A DNA stretch of 64,000 nucleotides, taken from positions 1-64,000 of the forward strand of contig CAJTXY010000003.1 of the NCBI GenBank assembly GCA_910583685.1. Reading direction: 5' to 3'. The position numbers and the translations under genes were made by a program. The notes beneath the pieces are model-generated. The model ran no database searches. It was not told where the DNA came from and saw nothing but the letters and a program-made list of their open reading frames with translations. This document shows, piece after piece, positions 9,554 through 20,405 of this stretch (positions are counted from its first letter, which is position 1; every line of letters starts with the position of its first letter). Source of the DNA: an uncultured Bacilli bacterium (GTDB taxonomy: Bacteria > Bacillota_I > Bacilli_A > RF39 > UBA660).

Positions 9554-9584
9554 ATGTGGAAGGTAATATCCGCTTGTACCACAT
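9554..9584 (+). promoter_or_regulatory. Putative L1-binding hairpin in the rplA leader
   Basis: ATGTGG (9554-9559) pairs perfectly with CCACAT (9579-9584) around an asymmetric interior (AAGGTAATATCCGCTTGTA). This resembles the L1 ribosomal-protein leader that mimics the 23S L1 site. It ends at AAGGAGG of rplA, so L1 binding could repress translation. A second small hairpin (TAGGTTTTTACCTA) stands directly before it. Assignment rests on resemblance and position. Confidence 0.55.
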
Positions 9585-9598
9585 AAGGAGGAATAAAA

Positions 9599-10297
9599 AT
9601 GAAGAAGAGAAGTAAAAAATATTCTCAAGCTTTAGCTAAAATAGAGAAAAATAGAATCTATGAAAAAGATGAAGCTGTGAAATTAGTAAAAGAAACATCT
9701 ATTAGTAGTTTTGATGGTTCTATCGAAGTAGCAATGAGATTAAATCTTGATACTAAGAAGGCTGATCAACAATTAAGAGGTGCTATTGTTTTACCTAAAG
9801 GAACAGGTAAAGAAATTAAAGTTTTAGTAATTGCTAAAGGAGAAAATGCAAAGAAAGCACAAGAGGCTGGAGCAGATTATGTTGGAGATATGGATATGAT
9901 TGAAAAAATCGAAAAAGAAAATTGGTTCGATTTTGATACTATGATTGCTACTCCAGATATGATGCCACTTCTTGGAAAATTAGGACGTGTTTTAGGACCT
10001 AAAGGTTTAATGCCAAACCCTAAAACAGGTACTGTTACAATGGATGTAGTAAAAGCCGTAGAAGAAGTAAAAGCTGGTCGTGTAGAATATAGGACTGATA
10101 GTTACGGAAATGTACACGGAATTATTGGTAAAGCATCATTTACAGAAGGAGACTTAATTGAAAACTTGAATGCCTTTGTTGCAGCAATTTTAAAAGTAAA
10201 ACCTTCTACAGTAAAGGGTGATTATGTAAAGAATATCTCTATTTCTTCAACAATGGGACCTGGAATTAAAATTAATCCACAAAACTTTGACAAGTAA
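9599..10297 (+). CDS. rplA: 50S ribosomal protein L1
   Basis: 232 residues with the L1 hallmark GKLGRVLGPKGLMPNPKTGTV at about 130-150 and full-length domains I and II. It binds the L1 stalk of 23S rRNA and assists E-site tRNA release; in many bacteria it represses its own operon. A GGAGG is placed 7 nt before the ATG. The 3' end carries the promoter of the next transcription unit. Confidence 0.96.
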   Translation: MKKRSKKYSQALAKIEKNRIYEKDEAVKLVKETSISSFDGSIEVAMRLNLDTKKADQQLRGAIVLPKGTGKEIKVLVIAKGENAKKAQEAGADYVGDMDMIEKIEKENWFDFDTMIATPDMMPLLGKLGRVLGPKGLMPNPKTGTVTMDVVKAVEEVKAGRVEYRTDSYGNVHGIIGKASFTEGDLIENLNAFVAAILKVKPSTVKGDYVKNISISSTMGPGIKINPQNFDK

Positions 10298-10315
10298 GAA
10301 GAAATAGGTTATAAT
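10287..10315 (+). promoter_or_regulatory. Consensus promoter of rplJ-rplL, overlapping the rplA 3' end
   Basis: TTGACA at 10287-10292, exactly 17 bp, TATAAT at 10310-10315. The -35 lies inside the last rplA codons. The transcript would begin just before the L10 leader, separating rplJL expression from rplKA. Confidence 0.85.
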
Positions 10316-10321
10316 AATAAC

Positions 10322-10423
10322 AATTTGTTGGTGCCATAGACAGTAGGTTGTTTGTAAATCCTACCGAGGACTACTTTATAAAAGAGTTTAAGTTCTACTG
10401 TCTATTATAAGTAGAACTTTTTT
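10322..10423 (+). promoter_or_regulatory. L10 ribosomal protein leader (autoregulatory) with terminator hairpin
   Basis: The leader carries the L10-leader hallmarks GGTGCCATAGACAGTAGGT and CCTACCGAGGACT, then a terminator hairpin AAGTTCTAC (10390-10398) / GTAGAACTT (10411-10419) with a T tail. The 3' segment CTACTGTC can pair with GACAGTAG of the 5' part, giving the usual alternative structures. L10(L12) binding to this leader attenuates rplJL in Bacillus-type bacteria. Confidence 0.85.
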
Positions 10424-10453
10424 ATGGCTAAGACTAAAATGAGGAGGTGTGTT

Positions 10454-10948
10454 ATGGCAAGTGAGAAAATCTTAAAACAGAAGCAAGCTGTAATTGATGA
10501 GATTAAAGGACACGTTGATAGTGCAAGTACTATTGTGTTGTTTGATTATCGTGGTATTACAGATAGTGAATCTAAAGAACTTCGTCGTAAGCTTCGTGAG
10601 ACAAACTCTGACTATAAAGTATATAAAAATACTTTAATGGCTAGAGCGTTTAACGACTTAAGTATTGATCTTAACGATTCATTAAATGGTCCTAGTGCCT
10701 TTGCTTATGGTGAAGATCAAGTTGCACCAATTAAGGTTTTAACTGATTTTGCAAAGGAACACCAAGCATTAAAGTTGAAGGTTGGTATTATTGATGGAGA
10801 AGTGGCAGATCAAGCGAAGTTAAGCGAATATGCTGCATTACCATCAAGAGATGGACTACTTACTATGCTTGCTGGTTCTATGATTGGTCTTGTTAAGGAC
10901 TTATCTATCTGCTTAGATTTATATGCACAAGAAAAAGAAGAAAATTAA
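10454..10948 (+). CDS. rplJ: 50S ribosomal protein L10
   Basis: 164 residues from the ATG preceded by GAGGAGGTGTG. An in-frame ATG at 10424 lies in the terminator U-tract of the L10 leader and is not the start. The N-terminal rRNA-binding part has IVLFDYRGITDSESKELR, and the C-terminal helix binds L7/L12 dimers. It anchors the ribosomal stalk and autoregulates through the leader just upstream. It is followed by rplL after 37 nt. Confidence 0.95.
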   Translation: MASEKILKQKQAVIDEIKGHVDSASTIVLFDYRGITDSESKELRRKLRETNSDYKVYKNTLMARAFNDLSIDLNDSLNGPSAFAYGEDQVAPIKVLTDFAKEHQALKLKVGIIDGEVADQAKLSEYAALPSRDGLLTMLAGSMIGLVKDLSICLDLYAQEKEEN

Positions 10949-10985
10949 TTATTAAATAAAATTTAGGAAATAGGAGGAATTTAAA

Positions 10986-11357
10986 ATGGCTAAATTAAAT
11001 AAAGAAGATTTTATTAGTTCTTTAAAAGAAATGAATCTTTTAGAGATCAAAGAATTAGTAGATGCAATGAAAGAGGAGTTTGGTGTTGATCCATCTGCAG
11101 TAGCAGTTGCTGCACCAGCTGCTGGAGGAGCTGCAGCAGATGCTGCGCCTGCAAATGTATCAGTATGTATTGCTGATGCTGGAGCTGCAAAAGTTGGAGT
11201 TATCAAAGTAGTTCGTGAAATTACTGGACTTGGACTTAAAGAATCTAAAGATATCGTTGATCAAAACGGTGTTGTTAAAGAAAACGTACCTACTGATGAA
11301 GCTAATGAAATCAAAGCTAAACTTGAAGAAGCTGGAGCTACAGTAGAATTTAAGTAA
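10986..11357 (+). CDS. rplL: 50S ribosomal protein L7/L12
   Basis: 123 residues: an N-terminal dimerisation domain (1-32), an Ala/Pro-rich hinge (about 38-58) and the factor-binding C-terminal domain with [19 protein letters not shown]. It recruits translational GTPases. TAGGAGGAA precedes the ATG. An intrinsic terminator directly after the gene ends the rplJL unit, so rsmC and rpoB use other promoters. Confidence 0.96.
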   Translation: MAKLNKEDFISSLKEMNLLEIKELVDAMKEEFGVDPSAVAVAAPAAGGAAADAAPANVSVCIADAGAAKVGVIKVVREITGLGLKESKDIVDQNGVVKENVPTDEANEIKAKLEEAGATVEFK

Positions 11358-11367
11358 TTATAAAAAT

Positions 11368-11395
11368 AAGACTTCAAATTAGAAGTCTTTTTTGT
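11368..11395 (+). terminator. Terminator after rplL
   Basis: Perfect 8-bp stem AAGACTTC (11368-11375) / GAAGTCTT (11382-11389) followed by a T-rich run. Confidence 0.85.
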
Positions 11396-11421
11396 TGTGA
11401 TGTAAAATTTTGTAAAAATTG

Positions 11422-11450
11422 TTGACAAAACGAAATGTTTTCTATATAAT
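11422..11450 (+). promoter_or_regulatory. Perfect consensus promoter upstream of rsmC
   Basis: TTGACA (11422-11427), 17 bp, TATAAT (11445-11450). Start of transcription is expected near 11457, about 8 nt before a terminator-like hairpin. Confidence 0.85.
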
Positions 11451-11463
11451 ATAGTTTACGAAA

Positions 11464-11510
11464 GGAGACAACTGAACTTTTAAAGTAAAAGTTGTCTCTT
11501 TCTTTTTATA
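11464..11510 (+). promoter_or_regulatory. Attenuator-like hairpin at the 5' end of the rsmC transcript
   Basis: GAGACAACT (11465-11473) pairs perfectly with AGTTGTCTC (11490-11498), with an inner ACTTT/AAAGT helix, followed by TTTCTTTTTAT. Coming directly after a consensus promoter, it would end most transcripts as an RNA of about 50 nt or act as a regulated attenuator for rsmC-rpoB-rpoC. Regulator unknown. Confidence 0.6.
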
Positions 11511-11529
11511 TTATTAAAAGGATGATTGA

Positions 11530-12114
11530 ATGGGTCAATATTTTGAAAATGAAAAGTTGCCGAGTAAGTTACAAAAAAAAGAGGTAATTGTCTGTGATGA
11601 GAAATTTATTTTCTATACAGATAATGGTGTTTTTTCTAAAGATGGACTTGATTTTGGCAGTAGGCTTCTGATTGAGACAATTGTTTCTGAAGATATGGGA
11701 GGTCATATTTTGGATGTAGGATGTGGTTATGGTCCTCTTGGTATTGTTTTAGGAAAGATAAAAGATATCTATGTTGATATGATTGATGTGAATCTTCGGG
11801 CGCTTCATTTAGCAGAGCGAAATGCAAAAGAAAATCATTTTGATATGGCAAATATTTTTGAAAGTAATTGTTATGAGAATGTGTTGGGTAAGTATACTGC
11901 AATTGTGACTAATCCACCAATTAGGGCAGGAAAGAAAGTGGTTTACGATATCGTGATGAATGCTAAAAAGTATTTGGAGCAAGATGGAAAGTTATTTTTA
12001 GTAATTCGTAAAGAACAAGGAGCAAAATCGCTAATTTCCGACATAGAAAAAATATATACTGTAGAAGTATTAGAACGAAAAAAGGGCTTTTTTATAATTA
12101 AGTGTACTTTTTAA
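11530..12114 (+). CDS. rsmC: Class I SAM-dependent methyltransferase, RsmC/YbxB-type 16S rRNA methyltransferase
   Basis: 194 residues. SAM-binding motif I is LDVGCGYGPLGIVLG (about 60-74) and the catalytic N6/N2-methyltransferase motif is TNPPIRAGK (about 130-138). The family methylates guanine N2 in 16S rRNA (G1207 in E. coli numbering); the exact target here is inferred. The gene sits between rplL and rpoB exactly as ybxB does in Bacillus. AAAAGGATG gives the ribosome site. Confidence 0.88.
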   Translation: MGQYFENEKLPSKLQKKEVIVCDEKFIFYTDNGVFSKDGLDFGSRLLIETIVSEDMGGHILDVGCGYGPLGIVLGKIKDIYVDMIDVNLRALHLAERNAKENHFDMANIFESNCYENVLGKYTAIVTNPPIRAGKKVVYDIVMNAKKYLEQDGKLFLVIRKEQGAKSLISDIEKIYTVEVLERKKGFFIIKCTF

Positions 12115-12143
12115 TTGACTTATTGATTCATTTGTGTTAATAA
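12115..12143 (+). promoter_or_regulatory. Probable rpoB promoter
   Basis: TTGACT (12115-12120), 17-bp spacer, extended TGT-TAATAA (12138-12143), directly after the rsmC stop. The -10 is weaker than in neighbouring promoters, so rpoBC may also rely on read-through from rsmC. Confidence 0.6.
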
Positions 12144-12213
12144 TATAAATTGGCAACGTATTATTTTTTATAAATATGTTCTTTGAATTATAATGTGTAT
12201 AGGGGTGAATACA

Positions 12214-15200
12214 GTGGCATATAAGAACGTTAAATGCGGTGATTTCCGCACAAGAAGAAATTTCTCTAAAATCAAAAATACGTATGAACTAAAAGACTTA
12301 TTAGAGATTCAAAAGAAGTCTTATCAATGGTTTACAGAAAAAGGAATTAAAGAGGTTTTTGAAGACTTATTTCCGGTTGAAAACTTTTCTGGAACTCTAT
12401 CGCTAGAGTTTGGTGATTATCATTTTGATGAACCAAAATATTCCATTAAAGAAAGTAAAGATCGTGAGTCTACTTTTGCTGCACCTTTAAAGGTGGAAGT
12501 GCGTCTTTATAATCGTGAGACGGGAGAAGTAAAAGAACAAGAAATCTTTATGGGTGATATGCCTATTATGACAGATAGTGGAACCTTCATTATTAATGGA
12601 GCAGAACGTGTTATTGTTTCACAACTTGTTCGTTCTCCGAGTGTTTATTTTAATCGTGAGATTGATAAAAACGGTCGTGAGTTAATTACATCACAAATTA
12701 TTCCGACTCGTGGTACATGGTTAGAATTTGAGACGGATGCTAGAGATGTACTTTATGTTAGAATTGATCGTACTAGAAAGGTTACCCTTACTACACTTTT
12801 ACGTGCTTTTGGTTTATCTAGCGATGATGAGATTCTTTCTATGTTTGGGGAAGATGAGTATTTAAAAAATACGATTAGTAAAGATGCAACTAAGAATACA
12901 GACGAGGCTTTAATTGAAATTTATGAGAAATTAAGACCAGGAGAGCCTGCTACACTTGATTCTTCTAAAAACCAAATTATTACTCGTTTCTTTGATGAGT
13001 TTCGTTATGATTTAGCACGTGTTGGACGTTATAAATTTAATCGAAAGTTAAACGTAATCGATCGTCTACTGAACCAAACAATAGCAGAGGATGTTAAAGT
13101 TGGTGATGAGGTTGTCTTAGCGAAGGGAACTTTGATTACAAAGGCCAATATTGATATTCTTAAAGATGCGTTAGACAAAGGGTTTGGAGTACGTGATGCA
13201 AAAGTAAATGAAGAGTTAGATACATTTAATCGTATTCAAGAACTTAAGATTGTTGATCCACTTGATAAGAAGAAAAAGCTTATCGTTATTGGAAATGATT
13301 ATGAGCTAGATGTAAAACGTTTAACTATTTCTGATGTTTATGCATCTGTATCTTATTATTTAAATCTTTTACACGGTGTTGGTAACTTCGATGAGATTGA
13401 TCACTTAGGAAATCGTCGTATTCGTCAGGTGGGAGAGCTTTTACAAAATCAATTTAGAATTGGTGTATCTCGTATGGAACGTGTGATCCGTGAGAGAATG
13501 ACAACTCAAGAAATGGAAGAAGTTACTCCTAAGACGTTAATTAATATTCGTCCTGTTACTGCTGCAATGAAAGAATTCTTTGGTAGCAGTCAGTTATCAC
13601 AATTTATGGATCAAACAAATCCAATCGCAGAGCTTACTAATAAACGTCGTTTATCTGCACTTGGACCAGGTGGATTATCACGTGATCGTGCCGGTGTTGA
13701 AGTTCGTGACGTTAATACTTCTCACTATGGTAGAATTTGTCCAATTGAGTCTCCAGAAGGACCAAATATCGGACTGATTACATCACTTGCAAGTTATGCT
13801 AAGATTGATGAATATGGGTTTGTGATGACTCCATATCGCAAGGTTGTTGATTGCAAAATTACAGATGATGTTCATTATTTAACTGCGGATGAAGAATTAG
13901 ACTATATTATTTCTCAATCTACAGTGGAAACTGATGATGATAATAAAATTGTACAAACTCAGGTTAATGCTCGTTTTAGAGGAGATAATATTTTAGCAAA
14001 ACCTGAACAAGTAGATTATATTGACGTTTCTCCTCAACAAGTTGTATCTGTTACAACAAGTTGTATTCCATTCTTAGAGCATGACGATGCAACTCGTGCT
14101 TCAATGGGTGCAAATATGCAACGTCAAGCAATGCCACTAATAAAAACAGAGGCACCATTTATTGGAACTGGTGTTGAACATATTGCTGCAAAAGACTCTG
14201 GAGTTGTTGTTGTTGCAAAGGCAGATGGTGTTGTAGAATATGTAGATGCCCGAAAAGTTGTTGTTAAGACCAAAGGTGGAAAAGATACTTATAATTTAGC
14301 TAATTTTGAGCTTGCAAACTCTGGTATTTGTAATCATCAAAGACCAATTGTTAAACTAGGAGATAAAGTTGTTGCAGGAAAGACAATTCTTGCTGATGGT
14401 AATAGTACTGATATGGGAGAACTTGCTTTAGGTAAGAATATGGTAGTTGCATTTATGACATTTAATGGTTATAACTATGAAGATGCTGTTATCTTAAATG
14501 AAAACCTAGTAAAAGAGGATGCCTATACTTCTCTACACTTAGAAGACTATGAAATGCAATGTCGTGAAACAAAACTTGGACCTGAAGAGATTACAAGAGA
14601 TATTCCAAATGTTAGTGAAGAAGCTCGTCGTAACTTAGATGAAAATGGTATTGTTACAATTGGTACAGAAGTAAAAGAAGGAGATATCTTAGTTGGTAAA
14701 GTAACACCGAAGGGAATGGCTGAACTTACTTCTGAAGAGAAGTTATTGCACGCAATCTTTGGTGAGAAGACTCGTGAAGTTCGAGATACTTCTTTACGCG
14801 TACCTCACGGTGGTGATGGTATTGTTCATGACATTAAGATTTACTCTCGTAAAGATAACGATGAACTTCCTGCAGGAGTATCTAAAATTATTCGTGTATA
14901 TATTATTCAAAAACGTAAGATTCAAGTTGGAGATAAAATGTCTGGACGTCATGGTAATAAAGGTGTTATTTCCCTTATTCTTCCACAGGAAGATATGCCA
15001 TATTTACCAGATGGTAGACCAGTTGATGTTATGCTTAATCCACAAGGTGTGCCTTCTCGTATGAATTTAGGACAAATTTTAGAGTTACATATGGGAATGG
15101 CTGCTAAAAAGTTAGGAGTTCACGTTGCAACACCAGTATTTGATGGTGCTCATATTGAAGATATTGAGGCAATGATGGAAGAAGCTGGAATGGATAAAGA

Positions 15201-15831
15201 TGGTAAGACGATCCTTTATAATGGACGTACTGGAGAACCATTTGATAATCGTATCTCTGTTGGTGTTATGTATATGATTAAGTTACACCATATGGTAGAT
15301 GATAAGCTTCATGCACGTGCTACTGGTCCATATTCACTTGTTACACAACAGCCACTTGGTGGTAAAGCACAGTTTGGTGGACAAAGATTTGGAGAGATGG
15401 AAGTTTGGGCACTTTATGCTTACGGTGCTGCTCACACTCTACAAGAAATCTTAACTGTTAAATCAGATGATGTTATTGGTCGTGTTAAAGTTTACGAAGC
15501 CATTGTTAAAGGTCAAGAAATTAATCAAGCAGGTGTTCCTGAATCATTTAGAGTACTTATGAAAGAGTTCCAAGCATTAGGACTTGATATTTCTATCATT
15601 AATGATGAAGGGGAAACTTTAGAGCTTAAAGAGATAGAAGAGGCTGAAGACAAGGAAGATATGAAATTATCTATTGATGAATTAGAGTCATCTCCTGCTA
15701 CAGAAATTAGAGAACAAAAAGATGCAGAAGAGCTTAGTTTAGAGATGGAGGAAATTGATGAAGATGATGAGGGGTTCATTGAAGAGATAGAGGAAGATGA
15801 ATTATTAGAGGAAGGAGTTGATGCTGAATGA
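12214..15831 (+). CDS. rpoB: DNA-directed RNA polymerase beta subunit
   Basis: 1205 residues from GTG 12214, preceded by TAGGGGTG; the upstream in-frame ATG at 12193 has no ribosome site. Recognisable elements include the rifampicin region ([20 protein letters not shown], then [11 protein letters not shown]), the conserved [16 protein letters not shown], and the C-terminal [22 protein letters not shown]. The C-terminus carries an unusually acidic tail of about 70 residues (Glu/Asp-rich, from about 1130). It forms the catalytic core with beta'. The TGA stop overlaps the rpoC start (ATGA), so the two are translationally coupled. Confidence 0.97.
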   Translation: MAYKNVKCGDFRTRRNFSKIKNTYELKDLLEIQKKSYQWFTEKGIKEVFEDLFPVENFSGTLSLEFGDYHFDEPKYSIKESKDRESTFAAPLKVEVRLYNRETGEVKEQEIFMGDMPIMTDSGTFIINGAERVIVSQLVRSPSVYFNREIDKNGRELITSQIIPTRGTWLEFETDARDVLYVRIDRTRKVTLTTLLRAFGLSSDDEILSMFGEDEYLKNTISKDATKNTDEALIEIYEKLRPGEPATLDSSKNQIITRFFDEFRYDLARVGRYKFNRKLNVIDRLLNQTIAEDVKVGDEVVLAKGTLITKANIDILKDALDKGFGVRDAKVNEELDTFNRIQELKIVDPLDKKKKLIVIGNDYELDVKRLTISDVYASVSYYLNLLHGVGNFDEIDHLGNRRIRQVGELLQNQFRIGVSRMERVIRERMTTQEMEEVTPKTLINIRPVTAAMKEFFGSSQLSQFMDQTNPIAELTNKRRLSALGPGGLSRDRAGVEVRDVNTSHYGRICPIESPEGPNIGLITSLASYAKIDEYGFVMTPYRKVVDCKITDDVHYLTADEELDYIISQSTVETDDDNKIVQTQVNARFRGDNILAKPEQVDYIDVSPQQVVSVTTSCIPFLEHDDATRASMGANMQRQAMPLIKTEAPFIGTGVEHIAAKDSGVVVVAKADGVVEYVDARKVVVKTKGGKDTYNLANFELANSGICNHQRPIVKLGDKVVAGKTILADGNSTDMGELALGKNMVVAFMTFNGYNYEDAVILNENLVKEDAYTSLHLEDYEMQCRETKLGPEEITRDIPNVSEEARRNLDENGIVTIGTEVKEGDILVGKVTPKGMAELTSEEKLLHAIFGEKTREVRDTSLRVPHGGDGIVHDIKIYSRKDNDELPAGVSKIIRVYIIQKRKIQVGDKMSGRHGNKGVISLILPQEDMPYLPDGRPVDVMLNPQGVPSRMNLGQILELHMGMAAKKLGVHVATPVFDGAHIEDIEAMMEEAGMDKDGKTILYNGRTGEPFDNRISVGVMYMIKLHHMVDDKLHARATGPYSLVTQQPLGGKAQFGGQRFGEMEVWALYAYGAAHTLQEILTVKSDDVIGRVKVYEAIVKGQEINQAGVPESFRVLMKEFQALGLDISIINDEGETLELKEIEEAEDKEDMKLSIDELESSPATEIREQKDAEELSLEMEEIDEDDEGFIEEIEEDELLEEGVDAE

Positions 15832-18800
15832 TAGAAGTAAATAAATTCGAAGCATTAAAAATTGGTATCGCTTCTCCTTCAAAGATTCGCGAATGGAGTT
15901 ATGGTGAAGTTAAAAAGCCAGAGACGATTAACTACCGTACTCTTCGTCCAGAACGTGATGGACTTTTCTGTGAAAAGATTTTTGGACCATCTAAGGACTT
16001 TGAATGTGCTTGTGGTAAATATAAGCGTGTTCGTTATAAAAATATTGTATGTGATCGTTGTGGAGTAGAAGTTACACGTAGCAAGGTTCGTCGTGAACGT
16101 ATGGGTCATATCGAACTTGCTTCTCCTGTTTCTCATATTTGGTTCTTTAAGGGTGTTCCTTCTCGTATGGGACTTGTACTTGATATGAGTCCAAGAGATT
16201 TAGAGGAAGTACTTTACTTTGTTAGTTATGTTGTAATTGATAAGGGAAATGCTCCTCTTGAAAATAAACAGACTCTATCTGAAAAAGAATATCGTGCTTA
16301 TTATGAAAAATATGGTACTGGTTTCAAAGTAGGAATGGGTGCTGAGGCGATTAAAGAACTACTTAAAAAAGTAGATTTAAAGAAAGAAATCGACGAAATC
16401 ACTGCTGAGCTTGAAAATGCTCAAGGGCAAAAGAGAACTCGTCTAGTAAAACGACTTGACGTATTAGATGCTTTTTATCAATCAGGAAATAGACCTGAGT
16501 GGATGATTATGGATTGTATTCCAGTAATTCCGCCAGATCTTCGTCCGATGATTCAGCTTGATGGTGGTCGTTTTGCAACGAGTGATTTAAATGATTTATA
16601 TCGTCGTGTTATTAATCGTAATAATCGTTTAAAGAAATTAATTGATCTAGGGGCTCCTGGTATCATTATTCAAAATGAAAAGCGTATGCTACAAGAAGCA
16701 GTAGATGCCTTATTTGATAATGGTCGTCGTGGTAGAAGTGTTACAGGTGCTGGAAATCGTCCTCTTAAATCAATTTCTAGTATGTTAAAAGGTAAGCAAG
16801 GACGTTTCCGTCAGAACTTACTTGGAAAACGTGTAGATTACTCTGGTCGTAGTGTTATCGTTGTTGGTCCATCGTTAAAGATGTATCAATGTGGTATTCC
16901 AAAAGAAATGGCATTAGAGTTATTTAAACCTCACGTTATTCATGGCTTAGTTAGTCAAGATATTGCTCATAATATAAAAGCGGCAAAACGTTTAATTGAT
17001 AATCAAGATCCTGTTGTTTGGGATATTGTTGAAGAGGTTATAAAAGAACATCCAGTTTTATTAAACCGTGCTCCGACACTTCATAGACTTGGAATTCAAG
17101 CATTTGAACCAATTCTAGTTGGTGGAAAGGCAATTCGTCTTCACCCACTTGTATGTACTGCCTTTAATGCAGACTTCGATGGAGACCAGATGGCTGTTCA
17201 CGTACCTCTTTCTGAAGAAGCACAGGCAGAAGCTAGACTTTTGATGTTAGGTTCTAACAATATTTTACATCCAAAGTCAGGTGACCCAATTGTTACGCCT
17301 TCACAAGATATGGTTTTAGGAAATTACTATATTACAATGGAAAAGGCTGGTTTAGATGGAGAAGGCCGTGTATTTAGAAATGCAAATGAAGCATTGATGG
17401 CTTATGAAAGACGAGAAATTACACTTCATACCAGAGTGGCAATTCCTGTAGACTCTTTCAAATATAAAGTGTTTATGGATGATCAAAAAGGAAAATATTT
17501 GGTTACAACTCCAGGTAAACTTAAATTCAATGAAATTTTACCAGATTCTTTCCCTTATATTAATGAACCTACAGATGATAATATTCAAAAAATTACACCT
17601 AATAAATACTTTATTGAGCGTGGTAAGAATATTAAAGAAGAAATTGAAGCAATGCCACTTGTTAAGCCTTTTGTTAAAAGTACATTAGAGAAAATTATCG
17701 CTCAAGTGTTTAAACGCTATAAGACAACTGAGACTTCTGCAATGCTTGATAATTTAAAAGATTTAGGATTTAAATATTCTACAATTGCTGGTATTACTAT
17801 TAGTATTTCCGATGTTGAGACTAGTAAGAACAAGAGAGCCATTGTTGAAGAGGCCCAAAAAGTTGTTGATAAAATTAACAAACAATATAAACGAGGTTTA
17901 ATTACAGAGGATGAACGTTTTAACAAAGTAATTGAAACTTGGAATGGGGCAAAGGATCAGGTTCAAAAGGAACTTGAAGAAATTGCAAATAGCGATATTG
18001 ATAACCCAATCTTTATGATGATGCATTCTAAGGCTCGTGGTAATATCTCGAACTTTACACAGGTTGCTGGTATGCGTGGTATTATGGCAAAACCAAATGG
18101 TGAGTCTGTAGAAATTCCAGTATTATCTTCATTTAAAGAGGGACTTTCCGTATCAGAATTCTTCTTGTCTACTCATGGTACTCGTAAGGGTCTTGCAGAT
18201 ACGGCATTGAAGACAGCGGATTCTGGATATTTAACAAGACGTCTTGTTGATGTCAGTCAAGATATGATCATTCGTGAAGAAGATTGTGGAACGGATCAAG
18301 GTGTTGTTGTTCGTGACTTTATCAATGAAAAGACTGGTACTGTTATTGAGGGACTTTATGATCGTATCGTTGGACGTTATGCAAATAAAAAGATTCTTCA
18401 TCCAGAAACTAAAGAAGTTATCGTTGATAAACTTCAGTTAATTACAGAGTCTCTTGCTGAGAAAGTAATTGCTGCTGGAATTACAGAAGTTGAAATTAGA
18501 AATATCTTAATATGTAATACTGTAAATGGTATCTGTCAAAAATGTTATGGACGTAACCTTGCAACAGGTAATATTGTTGAAATTGGTGAGGCAGTTGGTG
18601 TTATGGCTGCACAATCTATTGGTGAGCCAGGTACTCAGCTTACTATGCGTACATTCCATACTGGTGGTGTTGCTGGTGGAGAAGATATTACGCAAGGTCT
18701 TCCACGTGTACAAGAGTTATTTGAAGCACGTAATCCAAAAGGAAAAGCAACGATTGCAGAGATTGATGGTAAAGTTACTAAGATCAAAGAAGATCACGGT

Positions 18801-19460
18801 AAATATAAGATCAGTGTTACTAATAAATTAGAGACAAAAGAACACGTTACTAATTATGCTGCAAAGCTTTGTATCGAAAAAGGTGATGAAGTTCATTGTG
18901 GTGATCGTCTTACAGAAGGTGCAATTAGTCCTAAAGAGTTGCTTGCTGTAACGGATCCAATCACTACACAAGAATATATTCTAAAAGAAGTACAACACAC
19001 ATACCGTTCTCAAGGTGTTGATATATCTGATAAGCACGTTGAAATCATTGCTCGTCGTATGATTAGCAAGATGAGAATCGTAGAAAGTGGAGATACAAAA
19101 TTCTTACCTGGTTCTCTTGTTAATTTCCGTGAATTTACAGATGGAAATACAGAAGTAGTATTAAAGGGTAAAAAACCAGCTTTAGGAAAACCAGTGTTAC
19201 TTGGAATTACGAAAGCTTCCCTTGAAACTGATTCTTTCTTATCTGCTGCATCATTCCAAGAGACAACTAGAATCTTGACCGATGCTGCTATTCGTGGAAA
19301 AATAGATCCATTAGAGGGATTAAAAGAAAATGTTATTATTGGTAAACTAATTCCTGCTGGAACTGGTTCTCGCCAATACCGTGATATTGATTATGCTTTA
19401 AAAAGTGAATTCATTGATGAAGAGCCACTTGAGAAGTTAGAAGATCAATTTATGGAATAG
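15828..19460 (+). CDS. rpoC: DNA-directed RNA polymerase beta' subunit
   Basis: 1210 residues. The N-terminal zinc finger (CACGKYKR...CDRCGVEV, about residues 61-82), the active-site Mg loop [12 protein letters not shown] (about 446-457), the bridge-helix/trigger-loop region ([18 protein letters not shown]) and the second zinc site (C...CQKCYGR) are present. It completes the polymerase core. The start overlaps the rpoB stop by 4 nt. A strong terminator follows, so downstream genes form separate units. Confidence 0.97.
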   Translation: MIEVNKFEALKIGIASPSKIREWSYGEVKKPETINYRTLRPERDGLFCEKIFGPSKDFECACGKYKRVRYKNIVCDRCGVEVTRSKVRRERMGHIELASPVSHIWFFKGVPSRMGLVLDMSPRDLEEVLYFVSYVVIDKGNAPLENKQTLSEKEYRAYYEKYGTGFKVGMGAEAIKELLKKVDLKKEIDEITAELENAQGQKRTRLVKRLDVLDAFYQSGNRPEWMIMDCIPVIPPDLRPMIQLDGGRFATSDLNDLYRRVINRNNRLKKLIDLGAPGIIIQNEKRMLQEAVDALFDNGRRGRSVTGAGNRPLKSISSMLKGKQGRFRQNLLGKRVDYSGRSVIVVGPSLKMYQCGIPKEMALELFKPHVIHGLVSQDIAHNIKAAKRLIDNQDPVVWDIVEEVIKEHPVLLNRAPTLHRLGIQAFEPILVGGKAIRLHPLVCTAFNADFDGDQMAVHVPLSEEAQAEARLLMLGSNNILHPKSGDPIVTPSQDMVLGNYYITMEKAGLDGEGRVFRNANEALMAYERREITLHTRVAIPVDSFKYKVFMDDQKGKYLVTTPGKLKFNEILPDSFPYINEPTDDNIQKITPNKYFIERGKNIKEEIEAMPLVKPFVKSTLEKIIAQVFKRYKTTETSAMLDNLKDLGFKYSTIAGITISISDVETSKNKRAIVEEAQKVVDKINKQYKRGLITEDERFNKVIETWNGAKDQVQKELEEIANSDIDNPIFMMMHSKARGNISNFTQVAGMRGIMAKPNGESVEIPVLSSFKEGLSVSEFFLSTHGTRKGLADTALKTADSGYLTRRLVDVSQDMIIREEDCGTDQGVVVRDFINEKTGTVIEGLYDRIVGRYANKKILHPETKEVIVDKLQLITESLAEKVIAAGITEVEIRNILICNTVNGICQKCYGRNLATGNIVEIGEAVGVMAAQSIGEPGTQLTMRTFHTGGVAGGEDITQGLPRVQELFEARNPKGKATIAEIDGKVTKIKEDHGKYKISVTNKLETKEHVTNYAAKLCIEKGDEVHCGDRLTEGAISPKELLAVTDPITTQEYILKEVQHTYRSQGVDISDKHVEIIARRMISKMRIVESGDTKFLPGSLVNFREFTDGNTEVVLKGKKPALGKPVLLGITKASLETDSFLSAASFQETTRILTDAAIRGKIDPLEGLKENVIIGKLIPAGTGSRQYRDIDYALKSEFIDEEPLEKLEDQFME

Positions 19461-19467
19461 ATTTAAG

Positions 19468-19493
19468 ACACATCTTTCGAGATGTGTTTTTTC
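19468..19493 (+). terminator. Terminator after rpoC
   Basis: Perfect ACACATCT (19468-19475) / AGATGTGT (19480-19487) stem with a TTCG tetraloop and a six-T run. Confidence 0.93.
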
Positions 19494-19522
19494 TGTACAT
19501 TTTTTGTTATTTATGTTATAAT
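19494..19522 (+). promoter_or_regulatory. Promoter of the kinase-like gene
   Basis: TGTACA (19494-19499), 17 bp, extended TGT-TATAAT (19517-19522), directly after the rpoC terminator. Confidence 0.7.
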
Positions 19523-19548
19523 AAGTGGCGATTTTGGAGGCGGTAATA

Positions 19549-20325
19549 ATGGAATGGCAGGATGTTATATATATGGACGGTTATGAGAATCTAGTTCGAA
19601 GAGAAAGTGGAAAGCATTCTAAATTTGCCCAAAGGGAAATTGGGGGGGTACAATATCTGCTTAAAATTTTTGATAAATGTACAGATGATAAAAGAACAGT
19701 TATCGACCGATTTCGTAATTTATCTTATGAGGGTGTTAATGCTTTTCCTACTGGTAAAGTATATGTTTATGATCGTGATGAAGGTTATGTATCTAAGTAT
19801 TATGACGGGGCAGTAGACTTTTCTGATGATTTATGTTCTATTATTCCTTATGATGTTCGTTATCAGGCAACTCTTGATATTTGTTCGCAACTTCGTTTTT
19901 TGCATATGAATGAATTTATTGCAAATGATATTCGGCTGGCTAATAACCTTGTTTCTTTTAGAGATCGATGTGGTTTAATGATTGATTTTGAAGATATGAT
20001 ATTGGAGGATGATTATAAGGTTAAATCTACGTATTATCGATTTTATAAAAAGGGTTATAATGAAAAATTACCTCCTTCTAAATGGGATGATGTAAAGAAA
20101 CAGTTTATATGTAGCGTTTCACTTTTGTTGGCCCAAGATTTTGAAACACTTATTCTTTGTCGTGATGAGTATGATTTTTTAAATAAATTTTCTTTTGATA
20201 GTGAGCTTTATGAATTTACTAATCAGCTTTTTAGAGATGATAAAGTAATTTATTTTGATGAGATTGCACCAAAATTTCGTGATGAGGAAAAAGTACGAAG
20301 TTATATTAAAAGTATGAAGAGTTAA
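19549..20325 (+). CDS. Protein-kinase-like protein of unknown role
   Basis: 258 residues from the ATG with GGAGGCGG upstream. The fold appears to be that of a eukaryotic-like kinase: a candidate ATP-anchoring Lys in QYLLKIF (K39), a catalytic loop with Asp and Asn at the right spacing in ANDIRLANN (D127, N132), and a DFG-like metal motif DFED (D146). A canonical glycine-rich loop is not evident, and the sequence is too divergent to name a substrate. No membrane helix or sensor domain is present. It stands alone between the rpoC terminator and an ABC exporter with its own promoter. A role in phosphorylating a protein or small molecule is inference. Confidence 0.8.
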   Translation: MEWQDVIYMDGYENLVRRESGKHSKFAQREIGGVQYLLKIFDKCTDDKRTVIDRFRNLSYEGVNAFPTGKVYVYDRDEGYVSKYYDGAVDFSDDLCSIIPYDVRYQATLDICSQLRFLHMNEFIANDIRLANNLVSFRDRCGLMIDFEDMILEDDYKVKSTYYRFYKKGYNEKLPPSKWDDVKKQFICSVSLLLAQDFETLILCRDEYDFLNKFSFDSELYEFTNQLFRDDKVIYFDEIAPKFRDEEKVRSYIKSMKS

Positions 20326-20342
20326 GTGTTAAGCTCTTTTTT
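20317..20342 (+). terminator. Terminator overlapping the end of the kinase-like gene
   Basis: AAGAG-TTAA / TTAA-CTCTT hairpin spanning the stop codon with a TTTTTT tail. Short stem. Confidence 0.55.
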
Positions 20343-20357
20343 CTTTGCCTAAATTTA

Positions 20358-20386
20358 TATACAATTCTTTTAATCTTTTGTATAAT
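20358..20386 (+). promoter_or_regulatory. Promoter of the ABC exporter
   Basis: TATACA (20358-20363), 17 bp, TATAAT (20381-20386), 20 nt before the start codon. Confidence 0.6.
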
Positions 20387-20405
20387 CAAGATAGGAGGGG
20401 TCTAG

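Noticed and set aside
15879..19460. Several frames of 60-100 codons antisense or shifted within rpoB, rpoC, fusA and tuf
   Set aside because: They lie within essential genes with intact family motifs, have no ribosome sites and follow the codon pattern of the true frame.
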